Shown: one piece after another, positions 20,619 to 31,900 of the stretch
How positions within the stretch are numbered: the stretch's first letter is position 1
Layout of the letters: each line of letters starts with the position of its first letter
NCBI GenBank assembly: GCA_030268105.1
Contig: BSDZ01000032.1
Location: 62,001-126,000 of the forward strand
Direction: 5' to 3'
DNA from: Volvox africanus
Taxonomy: Eukaryota > Chlorophyta > Chlorophyceae > Chlamydomonadales > Volvocaceae
DNA: 64,000 bases
Program-made: the position numbers and the translations under genes
The notes under the pieces: model-generated
Databases searched by the model: none
Told to the model about the DNA's origin: nothing
Seen by the model: the letters and a program-made list of their open reading frames with translations, nothing else

Positions 20619-20981
20619 TTATTCGGCGTCGTGTGCCATAGGCCTTATCCCTATGCGTGGTTTCCTGTAGGCCTTATTGCTCGTGTCCCCTTCGGTTTCC
20701 TCAAAATGCTCATGTGGGTCAGCAAGCCCTCCCTGACGCTTCAGCGGCTCAAGTAGAGCTCCAAATCGCCCAGATCTTCGATCTGACCCAGAACGTGGGA
20801 TGACATCATCATCATCATCATATCTGGGACCGTATCTTCCACCAAAGTAATGGCTTCCACCCTGCGAAACCAATGAACACACTGCCGGTGCTGGTCCAGT
20901 TGTGGTAAGGGCCATAAACAGCCATGCCAGGCGGCCCAAATGCCAGCGTGTCAAGGATGACAAATTACAATGCATACACAT
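20619..20981 (-). CDS. Predicted small secreted protein with poly-Asp
   Basis: Complete 120-residue frame from ATG (20981) to TAA (20619-20621) in single-copy DNA. The frame is open upstream to 21047. Residues 1-35 look like a signal peptide: basic n-region (SLTRWHLGR), hydrophobic core (LAWLFMALTTTG) and a small-residue cleavage region (PAPAVCS). The mature part has Gly/Tyr-rich GGSHYFGGRYGPRYDDDDD, then a charged tail. No family recognised. The stop lies only 28 bp from the R3 breakpoint, so the gene may be truncated by the rearrangement. Confidence 0.5.
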   Translation of the reverse strand: MCMHCNLSSLTRWHLGRLAWLFMALTTTGPAPAVCSLVSQGGSHYFGGRYGPRYDDDDDVIPRSGSDRRSGRFGALLEPLKRQGGLADPHEHFEETEGDTSNKAYRKPRIGIRPMAHDAE

Positions 20982-21295
20982 CGTCCTCCATCTGCCCACT
21001 ATCTGATTCCCCGATACCCACACGTCTACTTGCAACCTCACGGCCACTGCCCAAGCCGGCCAGAGGCGCCGAACTCTTATTTTTTCGCTAGGGCTCCCTC
21101 AATCAATTCCACTCCAGGGTGTTAAGGCCGACCCAGATGGAGATATGGGCGTCCGTGTGCTGAGGGTTTAGCCAGCCTGACGGATCGCCTGCTGTAAAGG
21201 CGAGCAGCACGCACCAATTGTTGGACATGACAACGAATGAAGCCGTCATACACGCTGCTGGCAAGCGCTAAATGGAATAACAAAAAGACGGGCCC

Positions 21296-21664
21296 ATGCT
21301 GCCGGCACACAATTACATCCGTGTGCTGCCTTCAAAACGACTCAACGTCAAGGCGGGCCACTTTGCACGGAAACAACAGTGCGTTAGCGAGCAAGCTCAA
21401 GAGCTGCTGAATTTGGTGCATCACTCGAGTACGCTATGCCGGATGCATACATACATGCATAACCCACCCGGACGTAGCCGGGCGGACCGCACCGCAACTG
21501 GTGTTTATGAGGGTCCAAATATAAGTGACCCATTTTTGGGAGCGGGTGGTAGTTGCACACCTGGGCAAGAAGGGGAGAGGGGATCAAGGACCGCGGGAGG
21601 CGCAAGACAGCGTGAGGAGGGAGGCCCCGGGTACAACCGTCGGCCGTGCATGTTTCCGCACTGA
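21296..21664 (+). CDS. Hypothetical ORF of 122 residues
   Basis: Plus-strand frame from ATG to TGA in the single-copy spacer. The C-terminal half is rich in Gly, Arg and Glu. It has no domain, no splice support and no copy elsewhere in the window to compare, and could be a chance frame. Confidence 0.25.
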   Translation: MLPAHNYIRVLPSKRLNVKAGHFARKQQCVSEQAQELLNLVHHSSTLCRMHTYMHNPPGRSRADRTATGVYEGPNISDPFLGAGGSCTPGQEGERGSRTAGGARQREEGGPGYNRRPCMFPH

Positions 21665-21818
21665 AGCAAACAGTTCTTTCTCTGCCCTCGGCAAACTATT
21701 CCCAAAGTGGATGCAGGAGGCGTTCGCAGTTATCGCTTAGCTCAGCCGCGACGCAACCATATACCAAGGAGGAAAATGGACTTCTAAAAAGTAAAGAATA
21801 TGCGTGGTGGCTTGACCC

Positions 21819-22085
21819 TTGAAGGATTCTCCTTACTTCAGTTGTCCAAGCTGCTGGGGGTACGACGGTACGATTAACATTAGCGTTTGCCACAAAGATG
21901 GAAAATGCCAAAACCAAGACGAGAAAATAATAATATCATTAATTCGTTTACAAAGAAAGTATGCATCATGCGAAGCTGGTGATAAAGCTCATAGCCTGAG
22001 ACTTTCATGTCCATCACGCAAACCTATAAATGCTGAATACCTTATTGACCATTTCGATATGATAAATCAACTTCTGCTATTATAA
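21819..22085 (+). CDS. Cys-containing AT-rich ORF or exon
   Basis: Plus-strand frame, open before 21819, with an acceptor-like TTACTTCAG at 21843. It reads CPSCWGYDGTINISVCHKDG and ends LLLL then TAA. Codons are much more AT-rich than in neighbouring candidates. If TAA and TAG were sense codons the frame would run on to TGA at 22205-22207. An antisense frame (21696-21917) of similar quality exists. No family recognised. Confidence 0.25.
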   Translation: MKDSPYFSCPSCWGYDGTINISVCHKDGKCQNQDEKIIISLIRLQRKYASCEAGDKAHSLRLSCPSRKPINAEYLIDHFDMINQLLLL

Positions 22086-22161
22086 TACGAGTCATACAGC
22101 TTTTATATCTTTCCCATTTTAGACGCAGCTTGCTAACGGCACGGCGGACTAAGGCGTTTGG

Positions 22162-22260
22162 TGCCTAAGCGCCCTGGCTTCAGCATAATTACTAGAAATC
22201 GAATATGAGTACCCCGGAAAGCTCTGATGAATCACCGAGGATGCCTCGCAATGTGTCCGC
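22162..22260 (+). repeat. Degenerate repeat, copy a
   Basis: GCCTAAG.GCCCT..TT.AG.ATAATT followed by AATCGAATA recurs at 22623-22720 in diverged form. The two copies are about 461 bp apart in direct orientation. They look like remains of an old duplication just upstream of array 1. Confidence 0.6.
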
Positions 22261-22400
22261 TACGAATGCTACGGCAACTGACATCACCGCGGATGATTGG
22301 AGTAGCTCAATCAGACATTAGAAGCAGTCATGCAAGAAGAGCGTGACAACATGAAGCGTTCAGGCAACATCAACAACTGCATGCAACATCAACTGCAAGG
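22205..22400 (+). CDS. Possible leader exon of the array gene
   Basis: ATG at 22205 opens MSTPESSDESPRMPRNVSAT, continuing for 38 codons to TAG at 22319. The donor GTAAGG follows 22400. From about 22310 a different frame reads TLEAVMQEERDNMKRSGN up to that donor, so a one-base indel may have broken one frame. Acceptors follow (CCTTTCAG at 22468, CACTTTCCAG at 22487, CATCAATTCAG at 22750). No combination I tried gives a clean phase into exon A1. The region sits where a first exon would be expected but is unproven. Confidence 0.25.
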
Positions 22401-22622
22401 GTAAGGTCACTGTAATCGGTAAATTTATACGGGCAACTCTCACCTGCGCCTTGGTCGTCCTTTCAGTTATTGTTTACACTTTCCAGGCAGAACCCAGCAA
22501 ATCCCTGTAACTCCTTCCTGCAAGACCTGAAACTCTTGATGGCCAATTAACAGCAAGTTGTTTCACTTGGATTACAATTACACATGAAGCCAGTTGTTGT
22601 TTTCCAGTCTGGGTTATTTGCG

Positions 22623-22720
22623 CCTAAGGGCCCTACTTTTAGTATAATTGCAACTAATCGAATACGGGTAAGCTGAAAAGGAACCCAAATACACTCAAGC
22701 GATGCTTTCAAGCATTAACC
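22623..22720 (+). repeat. Degenerate repeat, copy b
   Basis: Diverged partner of 22162-22260. Similarity is clear in the first 60 bases and fades afterwards. Confidence 0.6.
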
Positions 22721-22750
22721 CATAGCCGCAGCTTGTTCTCATCAATTCAG

Positions 22751-22970
22751 GTCAGGAGGTGAAAACATCGGCCACTACGGAAACGACCACCACGAACGCC
22801 ACCGCCACCGCCGCCACCAACGCCACCAACGCCATAACCGCCATCACCGCTACCACCGCTACCGCCTTCACCACCGCCACCACGGCGACCGACGCCAAGA
22901 CCGCCAACATCGCCTCCATCGCCGCCGTACCGCCATGTCCGCCCCCACAGCCATCATGGCCACCAACGCT
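22751..22970 (+). CDS. Exon A1, divergent first exon of array 1
   Basis: Follows the acceptor CATCAATTCAG and ends at the standard exon-A donor (GTAAGTATCC at 22971). Its 3' half is the normal exon A. The 5' half differs: TTETTTTNATATAATNATNA with two N-x-T sequons, a longer Thr/Ala run than internal copies. It marks the 5' border of the array. Confidence 0.5.
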
Positions 22971-25900
22971 GTAAGTATCCTGGGGTATCTACGGGTAGTG
23001 CTCATTATTGGACCTTATACTGACATTTTTCGATTTGGCCTTTGCAGGCGGACACAACAGAGATACACCAATCAAATGAAAACAGGTACGTAATAGTCCG
23101 GGATTTAGTCTCAATGGTGGCACCTGCATTTTGATACCTTGCTCAACTGAGGGATAACATTAGGGTTAAGTATCGGTGCCGTACCTACTTCCCTCCCGAT
23201 CTCACTCCCTCCCTCCAGTGTGCCCTCCTTTTCCCCCTTCTCCCCCCCCCTCGTTGTCGGCGAGCTACACCAACGGAATTGAAACGGGTACGTCATTATA
23301 CGGGATCGAGTCTGAATGGGAAAAATGGTATGTAGATACCTTCGCGACTGCCATCATGACAGCCACCATCGCCACCGCCCAATGTAGGTAGAAAGGGAGG
23401 GAGGGAGGGCGGGAGGGAGGGCGGGAGGGAGATTGGGTGGGCGGTCCGAAGGACGGAGGGAGGGAGGGAGAGAGGCCACCATTCCCACCATCGCCACCGC
23501 CGCCACCACGGCCACATACACCGTCACCGCTACCGCCTTCACCACCGCCACCACGGCGACCGACGCCAAGACCGCCAACACCGCCTCCATCGCCGCCGTA
23601 CCGCCATGTCCGCCCCCACAGCCATCATGGCCACCAACGCTGTAAGTATCCTGGGGTATCTACGGGTAGTGCTCATTATTGGACCTTATACTGACATTTT
23701 TCGATTTGGCCTTTGCAGGCGGACACAACAGAGATACACCAATCAAATGAAAACAGGTACGTAATAGTCCGGGATTTAGTCTCAATGGTGGCACCTGCAT
23801 TTTGATACCTTGCTCAACTGAGGGATAACATTAGGGTTAAGTATCGGTGCCGTACCTACTTCCCTCCCGATCTCACTCCCTCCCTCCAGTGTGCCTTCTC
23901 TTTCTCCCTCTCCCACCCCCGTTGTCGGCGAGCTACGCCAACGGAATTGAAACGGGTACGTCATTATACGGGATCGAGTCTGAATGGGAAAACTGGTATG
24001 TAGATACCTTCGCGACTGCCATCATGACAGCCACATGCACCGTCACCACGGCCACATGCACCGTCACCGCTACCGCCTTCACCACCGCCACCACGGCGAC
24101 CGACGCCAAGACCGCCAACACCGCCTCCATCGCCGCCGTACCGCCATGTCCGCCCCCACAGCCATCATGGCCACCAACGCTGTAAGTATCCTGGGGTATC
24201 TACGGGTAGTGCTCATTATTGGACCTTATACTGACATTTTTCGATTTGGCCTTTGCAGGCGGACACAACAGAGATACACCAATGAAATGAAAACAGGTAC
24301 GTAATAGTCCGGGATTTAGTCTCAATGGTGGCACCTGCATTTTGATACCTTGCTCAACTGAGGGATAACATTAGGGTTAAGTATCGGTGCCGTACCTACT
24401 TCCCTCCCGATCTCACTCCCTCCCTCCAGTGTGCCCTCCTTTTCCCCCTTCTCCCCCCCCCCTCGTTGTCGGCGAGCTACGCCAACGGAATTGAAACGGG
24501 TACGTCATTATACGGGATCGAGTCTGAATGGGAAAACTGGTATGTAGATACCTTCGCGACTGCCATCATGACAGCCACATGCACCGTCACCACGGCCACA
24601 TGCACCGTCACCGCTACCGCCTTCACCACCGCCACCACGGCGACCGACGCCAAGACCGCCAACACCGCCTCCATCGCCGCCGTACCGCCATGTCCGCCCC
24701 CACAGCCATCATGGCCACCAACGCTGTAAGTATCCTGGGGTATCTACGGGTAGTGCTCATTATTGGACCTTATACTGACATTTTTCGATTTGGCCTTTGC
24801 AGGCGGACACAACAGAGATACACCAATGAAATGAAAACAGGTACGTAATAGTCCGGGATTTAGTCTCAATGGTGGCACCTGCATTTTGATACCTTGCTCA
24901 ACTGAGGGATAACATTAGGGTTAAGTATCGGTGCCGTACCTACTTCCCTCCCGATCTCACTCCCTCCCTCCAGTGTGCCCTCCTTTTCCCCCTTCTCCCC
25001 CCCCCCTCGTTGTCGGCGAGCTACACCAACGGAATTGAAACGGGTACGTCATTATACGGGATCGAGTCTGAATGGGAAAAATGGTATGTAGATACCTTCG
25101 CGACTGCCATCATGACAGGCACCATCGCCACCGCCCAATGTAGGTAGAAAGGGAGGGAGGGAGGGCGGGAGGGAGGGCGGGAGGGAGATTGGGTGGGCGG
25201 TCCGAAGGACGGAGGGAGGGAGGGAGAGAGGCCACCATTCCCACCATCGCCACCGCCGCCACCACGGCCACATACACCGTCACCGCTACCGCCTTCACCA
25301 CCGCCACCACGGCGACCGACGCCAAGACCGCCAACACCGCCTCCATCGCCGCCGTACCGCCATGTCCGCCCCCACAGCCATCATGGCCACCAACGCTGTA
25401 AGTATCCTGGGGTATCTACGGGTAGTGCTCATTATTGGACCTTATACTGACATTTTTCGATTTGGCCTTTGCAGGCGGACACAACAGAGATACACCAATG
25501 AAATGAAAACAGGTACGTAATAGTCCGGGATTTAGTCTCAATGGTGGCACCTGCATTTTGATACCTTGCTCAACTGAGGGATAACATTAGGGTTAAGTAT
25601 CGGTGCCGTACCTACTTCCCTCCCGATCTCACTCCCTCCCTCCCGTGTGCCTTCTCTTTCTCCCTCTCTTACCCCCGTTGTCGGCGAGCTACGCCAACGG
25701 AATTGAAACGGGTACGTCATTATACGGGATCGAGTCTGAATGGGAAAAATGGTATGTAGATACCTTCGCGACTGCCATCATGACAGCCACATGCACCGTC
25801 ACCACGGCCACATGCACCGTCACCGCTACCGCCTTCACCACCGCCACCACGGCGACCGACGCCAAGACCGCCAACATCGCCTCCATCGCCGCCGTACCGC

Positions 25901-28900
25901 CATGTCCGCCCCCACAGCCATCATGGCCACCAACGCTGTAAGTATCCTGGGGTATCTACGGGTAGTGCTCATTATTGGACCTTATACTGACATTTTTCGA
26001 TTTGGCCTTTGCAGGCGGACACAACAGAGATACACCAATGAAATGAAAACAGGTACGTAATAGTCCGGGATTTAGTCTCAATGGTGGCACCTGCATTTTG
26101 ATACCTTGCTCAACTGAGGGATAACATTAGGGTTAAGTATCGGTGCCGTACCTACTTCCCTCCCGATCTCACTCCCTCCCTCCAGTGTGCCCTCCTTTTC
26201 CCCCTTCTCCCCCCCCCTCGTTGTCGGCGAGCTACACCAACGGAATTGAAACGGGTACGTCATTATACGGGATCGAGTCTGAATGGGAAAAATGGTATGT
26301 AGATACCTTCGCGACTGCCATCATGACAGCCACCATCGCCACCGCCCAATGTAGGTAGAAAGGGAGGGAGGGAGGGCGGGAGGGAGGGCGGGAGGGAGAT
26401 TGGGTGGGCGGTCCGAAGGACGGAGGGAGGGAGGGAGAGAGGCCACCATTCCCACCATCGCCACCGCCGCCACCACGGCCACATACACCGTCACCGCTAC
26501 CGCCTTCACCACCGCCACCACGGCGACCGACGCCAAGACCGCCAACACCGCCTCCATCGCCGCCGTACCGCCATGTCCGCCCCCACAGCCATCATGGCCA
26601 CCAACGCTGTAAGTATCCTGGGGTATCTACGGGTAGTGCTCATTATTGGACCTTATACTGACATTTTTCGATTTGGCCTTTGCAGGCGGACACAACAGAG
26701 ATACACCAATGAAATGAAAACAGGTACGTAATAGTCCGGGATTTAGTCTCAATGGTGGCACCTGCATTTTGATACCTTGCTCAACTGAGGGATAACATTA
26801 GGGTTAAGTATCGGTGCCGTACCTACTTCCCTCCCGATCTCACTCCCTCCCTCCAGTGTGCCCTCCTTTTCCCCCTTCTCCCCCCCCCTCGTTGTCGGCG
26901 AGCTACGCCAACGGAATTGAAACGGGTACGTCATTATACGGGATCGAGTCTGAATGGGAAAAATGGTATGTAGATACCTTCGCGACTGCCATCATGACAG
27001 CCACATGCACCGTCACCACGGCCACATGCACCGTCACCGCTACCGCCTTCACCACCGCCACCACGGCGACCGACGCCAAGACCGCCAACATCGCCTCCAT
27101 CGCCGCCGTACCGCCATGTCCGCCCCCACAGCCATCATGGCCACCAACGCTGTAAGTATCCTGGGGTATCTACGGGTAGTGCTCATTATTGGACCTTATA
27201 CTGACATTTTTCGATTTGGCCTTTGCAGGCGGACACAACAGAGATACACCAATGAAATGAAAACAGGTACGTAATAGTCCGGGATTTAGTCTCAATGGTG
27301 GCACCTGCATTTTGATACCTTGCTCAACTGAGGGATAACATTAGGGTTAAGTATCGGTGCCGTACCTACTTCCCTCCCGATCTCACTCCCTCCCTCCCGT
27401 GTGCCTTCTCTTTCTCCCTCTTCCACCCCCGTTGTCGGCGAGCTACGCCAACGGAATTGAAACGGGTACGTCATTATACGGGATCGAGTCTGAATGGGAA
27501 AAATGGTATGTAGATACCTTCGCGACTGCCATCATGACAGCCACATGCACCGTCACCACGGCCACATGCACCGTCACCGCTACCGCCTTCACCACCGCCA
27601 CCACGGCGACCGACGCCAAGACCGCCAACATCGCCTCCATCGCCGCCGTACCGCCATGTCCGCCCCCACAGCCATCATGGCCACCAACGCTGTAAGTATC
27701 CTGGGGTATCTACGGGTAGTGCTCATTATTGGACCTTATACTGACATTTTTCGATTTGGCCTTTGCAGGCGGACACAACAGAGATACACCAATGAAATGA
27801 AAACAGGTACGTAATAGTCCGGGATTTAGTCTCAATGGTGGCACCTGCATTTTGATACCTTGCTCAACTGAGGGATAACATTAGGGTTAAGTATCGGTGC
27901 CGTACCTACTTCCCTCCCGATCTCACTCCCTCCCTCCAGTGTGCCCTCCTTTTCCCCCTTCTCCCCCCCCCTCGTTGTCGGCGAGCTACACCAACGGAAT
28001 TGAAACGGGTACGTCATTATACGGGATCGAGTCTGAATGGGAAAAATGGTATGTAGATACCTTCGCGACTGCCATCATGACAGCCACCATCGCCACCGCC
28101 CAATGTAGGTAGAAAGGGAGGGAGGGAGGGCGGGAGGGAGGGCGGGAGGGAGATTGGGTGGGCGGTCCGAAGGACGGAGGGAGGGAGGGAGAGAGGCCAC
28201 CATTCCCACCATCGCCACCGCCGCCACCACGGCCACATACACCGTCACCGCTACCGCCTTCACCACCGCCACCACGGCGACCGACGCCAAGACCGCCAAC
28301 ACCGCCTCCATCGCCGCCGTACCGCCATGTCCGCCCCCACAGCCATCATGGCCACCAACGCTGTAAGTATCCTGGGGTATCTACGGGTAGTGCTCATTAT
28401 TGGACCTTATACTGACATTTTTCGATTTGGCCTTTGCAGGCGGACACAACAGAGATACACCAATGAAATGAAAACAGCTACGTAATAGTCCGGGATTTAG
28501 TCTCAATGGTGGCACCTGCATTTTGATACCTTGCTCAACTGAGGGATAACATTAGGGTTAAGTATCGGTGCCGTACCTACTTCCCTCCCGATCTCACTCC
28601 CTCCCTCCAGTGTGCCCTCCTTTTCCCCCTTCTCCCCCCCCCTCGTTGTCGGCGAGCTACGCCAACGGAATTGAAACGGGTACGTCATTATACGGGATCG
28701 AGTCTGAATGGGAAAACTGGTATGTAGATACCTTCGCGACTGCCATCATGACAGCCACATGCACCGTCACCACGGCCACATGCACCGTCACCGCTACCGC
28801 CTTCACCACCGCCACCACGGCGACCGACGCCAAGACCGCCAACATCGCCTCCATCGCCGCCGTACCGCCATGTCCGCCCCCACAGCCATCATGGCCACCA

Positions 28901-31900
28901 ACGCTGTAAGTATCCTGGGGTATCTACGGGTAGTGCTCATTATTGGACCTTATACTGACATTTTTCGATTTGGCCTTTGCAGGCGGACACAACAGAGATA
29001 CACCAATGAAATGAAAACAGCTACGTAATAGTCCGGGATTTAGTCTCAATGGTGGCACCTGCATTTTGATACCTTGCTCAACTGAGGGATAACATTAGGG
29101 TTAAGTATCGGTGCCGTACCTACTTCCCTCCCGATCTCACTCCCTCCCTCCAGTGTGCCCTCCTTTTCCGCCTTCTCCCCCCCCCTCGTTGTCGGCGAGC
29201 TACACCAACGGAATTGAAACGGGTACGTCATTATACGGGATCGAGTCTGAATGGGAAAAATGGTATGTAGATACCTTCGCGACTGCCATCATGACAGCCA
29301 CATGCACCGTCACCACGGCCACATACACCGTCACCGCTACCGCCTTCACCACCGCCACCACGGCGACCGACGCCAAGACCGCCAACACCGCCTCCATCGC
29401 CGCCGTACCGCCATGTCCGCCCCCACAGCCATCATGGCCACCAACGCTGTAAGTATCCTGGGGTATCTACGGGTAGTGCTCATTATTGGACCTTATACTG
29501 ACATTTTTCGATTTGGCCTTTGCAGGCGGACACAACAGAGATACACCAATGAAATGAAAACAGGTACGTAATAGTCCGGGATTTAGTCTCAATGGTGGCA
29601 CCTGCATTTTGATACCTTGCTCAACTGAGGGATAACATTAGGGTTAAGTATCGGTGCCGTACCTACTTCCCTCCCGATCTCACTCCCTCCCTCCAGTGTG
29701 CCCTCCTTTTCCCCCTTCTCCCCCCCCCTCGTTGTCGGCGAGCTACGCCAACGGAATTGAAACGGGTACGTCATTATACGGGATCGAGTCTGAATGGGAA
29801 AACTGGTATGTAGATACCTTCGCGACTGCCATCATGACAGCCACATGCACCGTCACCACGGCCACATGCACCGTCACCGCTACCGCCTTCACCACCGCCA
29901 CCACGGCGACCGACGCCAAGACCGCCAACATCGCCTCCATCGCCGCCGTACCGCCATGTCCGCCCCCACAGCCATCATGGCCACCAACGCTGTAAGTATC
30001 CTGGGGTATCTACGGGTAGTGCTCATTATTGGACCTTATACTGACATTTTTCGATTTGGCCTTTGCAGGCGGACACAACAGAGATACACCAATGAAATGA
30101 AAACAGCTACGTAATAGTCCGGGATTTAGTCTCAATGGTGGCACCTGCATTTTGATACCTTGCTCAACTGAGGGATAACATTAGGGTTAAGTATCGGTGC
30201 CGTACCTACTTCCCTCCCGATCTCACTCCCTCCCTCCAGTGTGCCCTCCTTTTCCCCCTTCTCCCCCCCCCTCGTTGTCGGCGAGCTACACCAACGGAAT
30301 TGAAACGGGTACGTCATTATACGGGATCGAGTCTGAATGGGAAAAATGGTATGTAGATACCTTCGCGACTGCCATCATGACAGCCACATGCACCGTCACC
30401 ACGGCCACATGCACCGTCACCGCTACCGCCTTCACCACCGCCACCACGGCGACCGACGCCAAGACCGCCAACATCGCCTCCATCGCCGCCGTACCGCCAT
30501 GTCCGCCCCCACAGCCATCATGGCCACCAACGCTGTAAGTATCCTGGGGTATCTACGGGTAGTGCTCATTATTGGACCTTATACTGACATTTTTCGATTT
30601 GGCCTTTGCAGGCGGACACAACAGAGATACACCAATGAAATGAAAACAGGTACGTAATAGTCCGGGATTTAGTCTCAATGGTGGCACCTGCATTTTGATA
30701 CCTTGCTCAACTGAGGGATAACATTAGGGTTAAGTATCGGTGCCGTACCTACTTCCCTCCCGATCTCACTCCCTCCCTCCAGTGTGCCCTCCTTTTCCCC
30801 CTTCTCCCCCCCCCCTCGTTGTCGGCGAGCTACACCAACGGAATTGAAACGGGTACGTCATTATACGGGATCGAGTCTGAATGGGAAAAATGGTATGTAG
30901 ATACCTTCGCGACTGCCATCATGACAGCCACATGCACCGTCACCACGGCCACATGCACCGTCACCGCTACCGCCTTCACCACCGCCACCACGGCGACCGA
31001 CGCCAAGACCGCCAACACCGCCTCCATCGCCGCCGTACCGCCATGTCCGCCCCCACAGCCATCATGGCCACCAACGCTGTAAGTATCCTGGGGTATCTAC
31101 GGGTAGTGCTCATTATTGGACCTTATACTGACATTTTTCGATTTGGCCTTTGCAGGCGGACACAACAGAGATACACCAATGAAATGAAAACAGGTACGTA
31201 ATAGTCCGGGATTTAGTCTCAATGGTGGCACCTGCATTTTGATACCTTGCTCAACTGAGGGATAACATTAGGGTTAAGTATCGGTGCCGTACCTACTTCC
31301 CTCCCGATCTCACTCCCTCCCTCCAGTGTGCCCTCCTTTTCCCCCTTCTCCCCCCCCCCTCGTTGTCGGCGAGCTACACCAACGGAATTGAAACGGGTAC
31401 GTCATTATACGGGATCGAGTCTGAATGGGAAAAATGGTATGTAGATACCTTCGCGACTGCCATCATGACAGCCACCATCGCCACCGCCCAATGTACGTAG
31501 AAAGGGCGGGAGGGAGGGCGGGAGGGAGATTGGGTGGGCGGTCCGAAGGACGGAGGGAGGGAGGGAGAGAGGCCACCATTCCCACCATCGCCACCGCCGC
31601 CACCACGGCCACATGCACCGTCACCGCTACCGCCTTCACCACCGCCACCACGGCGACCGACGCCAAGACCGCCAACACCGCCTCCATCGCCGCCGTACCG
31701 CCATGTCCGCCCCCACAGCCATCATGGCCACCAACGCTGTAAGTATCCTGGGGTATCTACGGGTAGTGCTCATTATTGGACCTTATACTGACATTTTTCG
31801 ATTTGGCCTTTGCAGGCGGACACAACAGAGATACACCAATGAAATGAAAACAGGTACGTAATAGTCCGGGATTTAGTCTCAATGGTGGCACCTGCATTTT

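Noticed and set aside
23160..23170. Telomeric repeat (TTAGGG) in array-1 cassettes
   Set aside because: Only one TTAGGG per cassette, within an intron, never in tandem. It is not telomeric.
23433..23694. Pro-rich and Thr/Ala-rich frames running through the G-rich insert on both strands
   Set aside because: They are low-complexity shadows of exon A that run into introns with consensus donors. The phase-closed three-exon parse explains them better.
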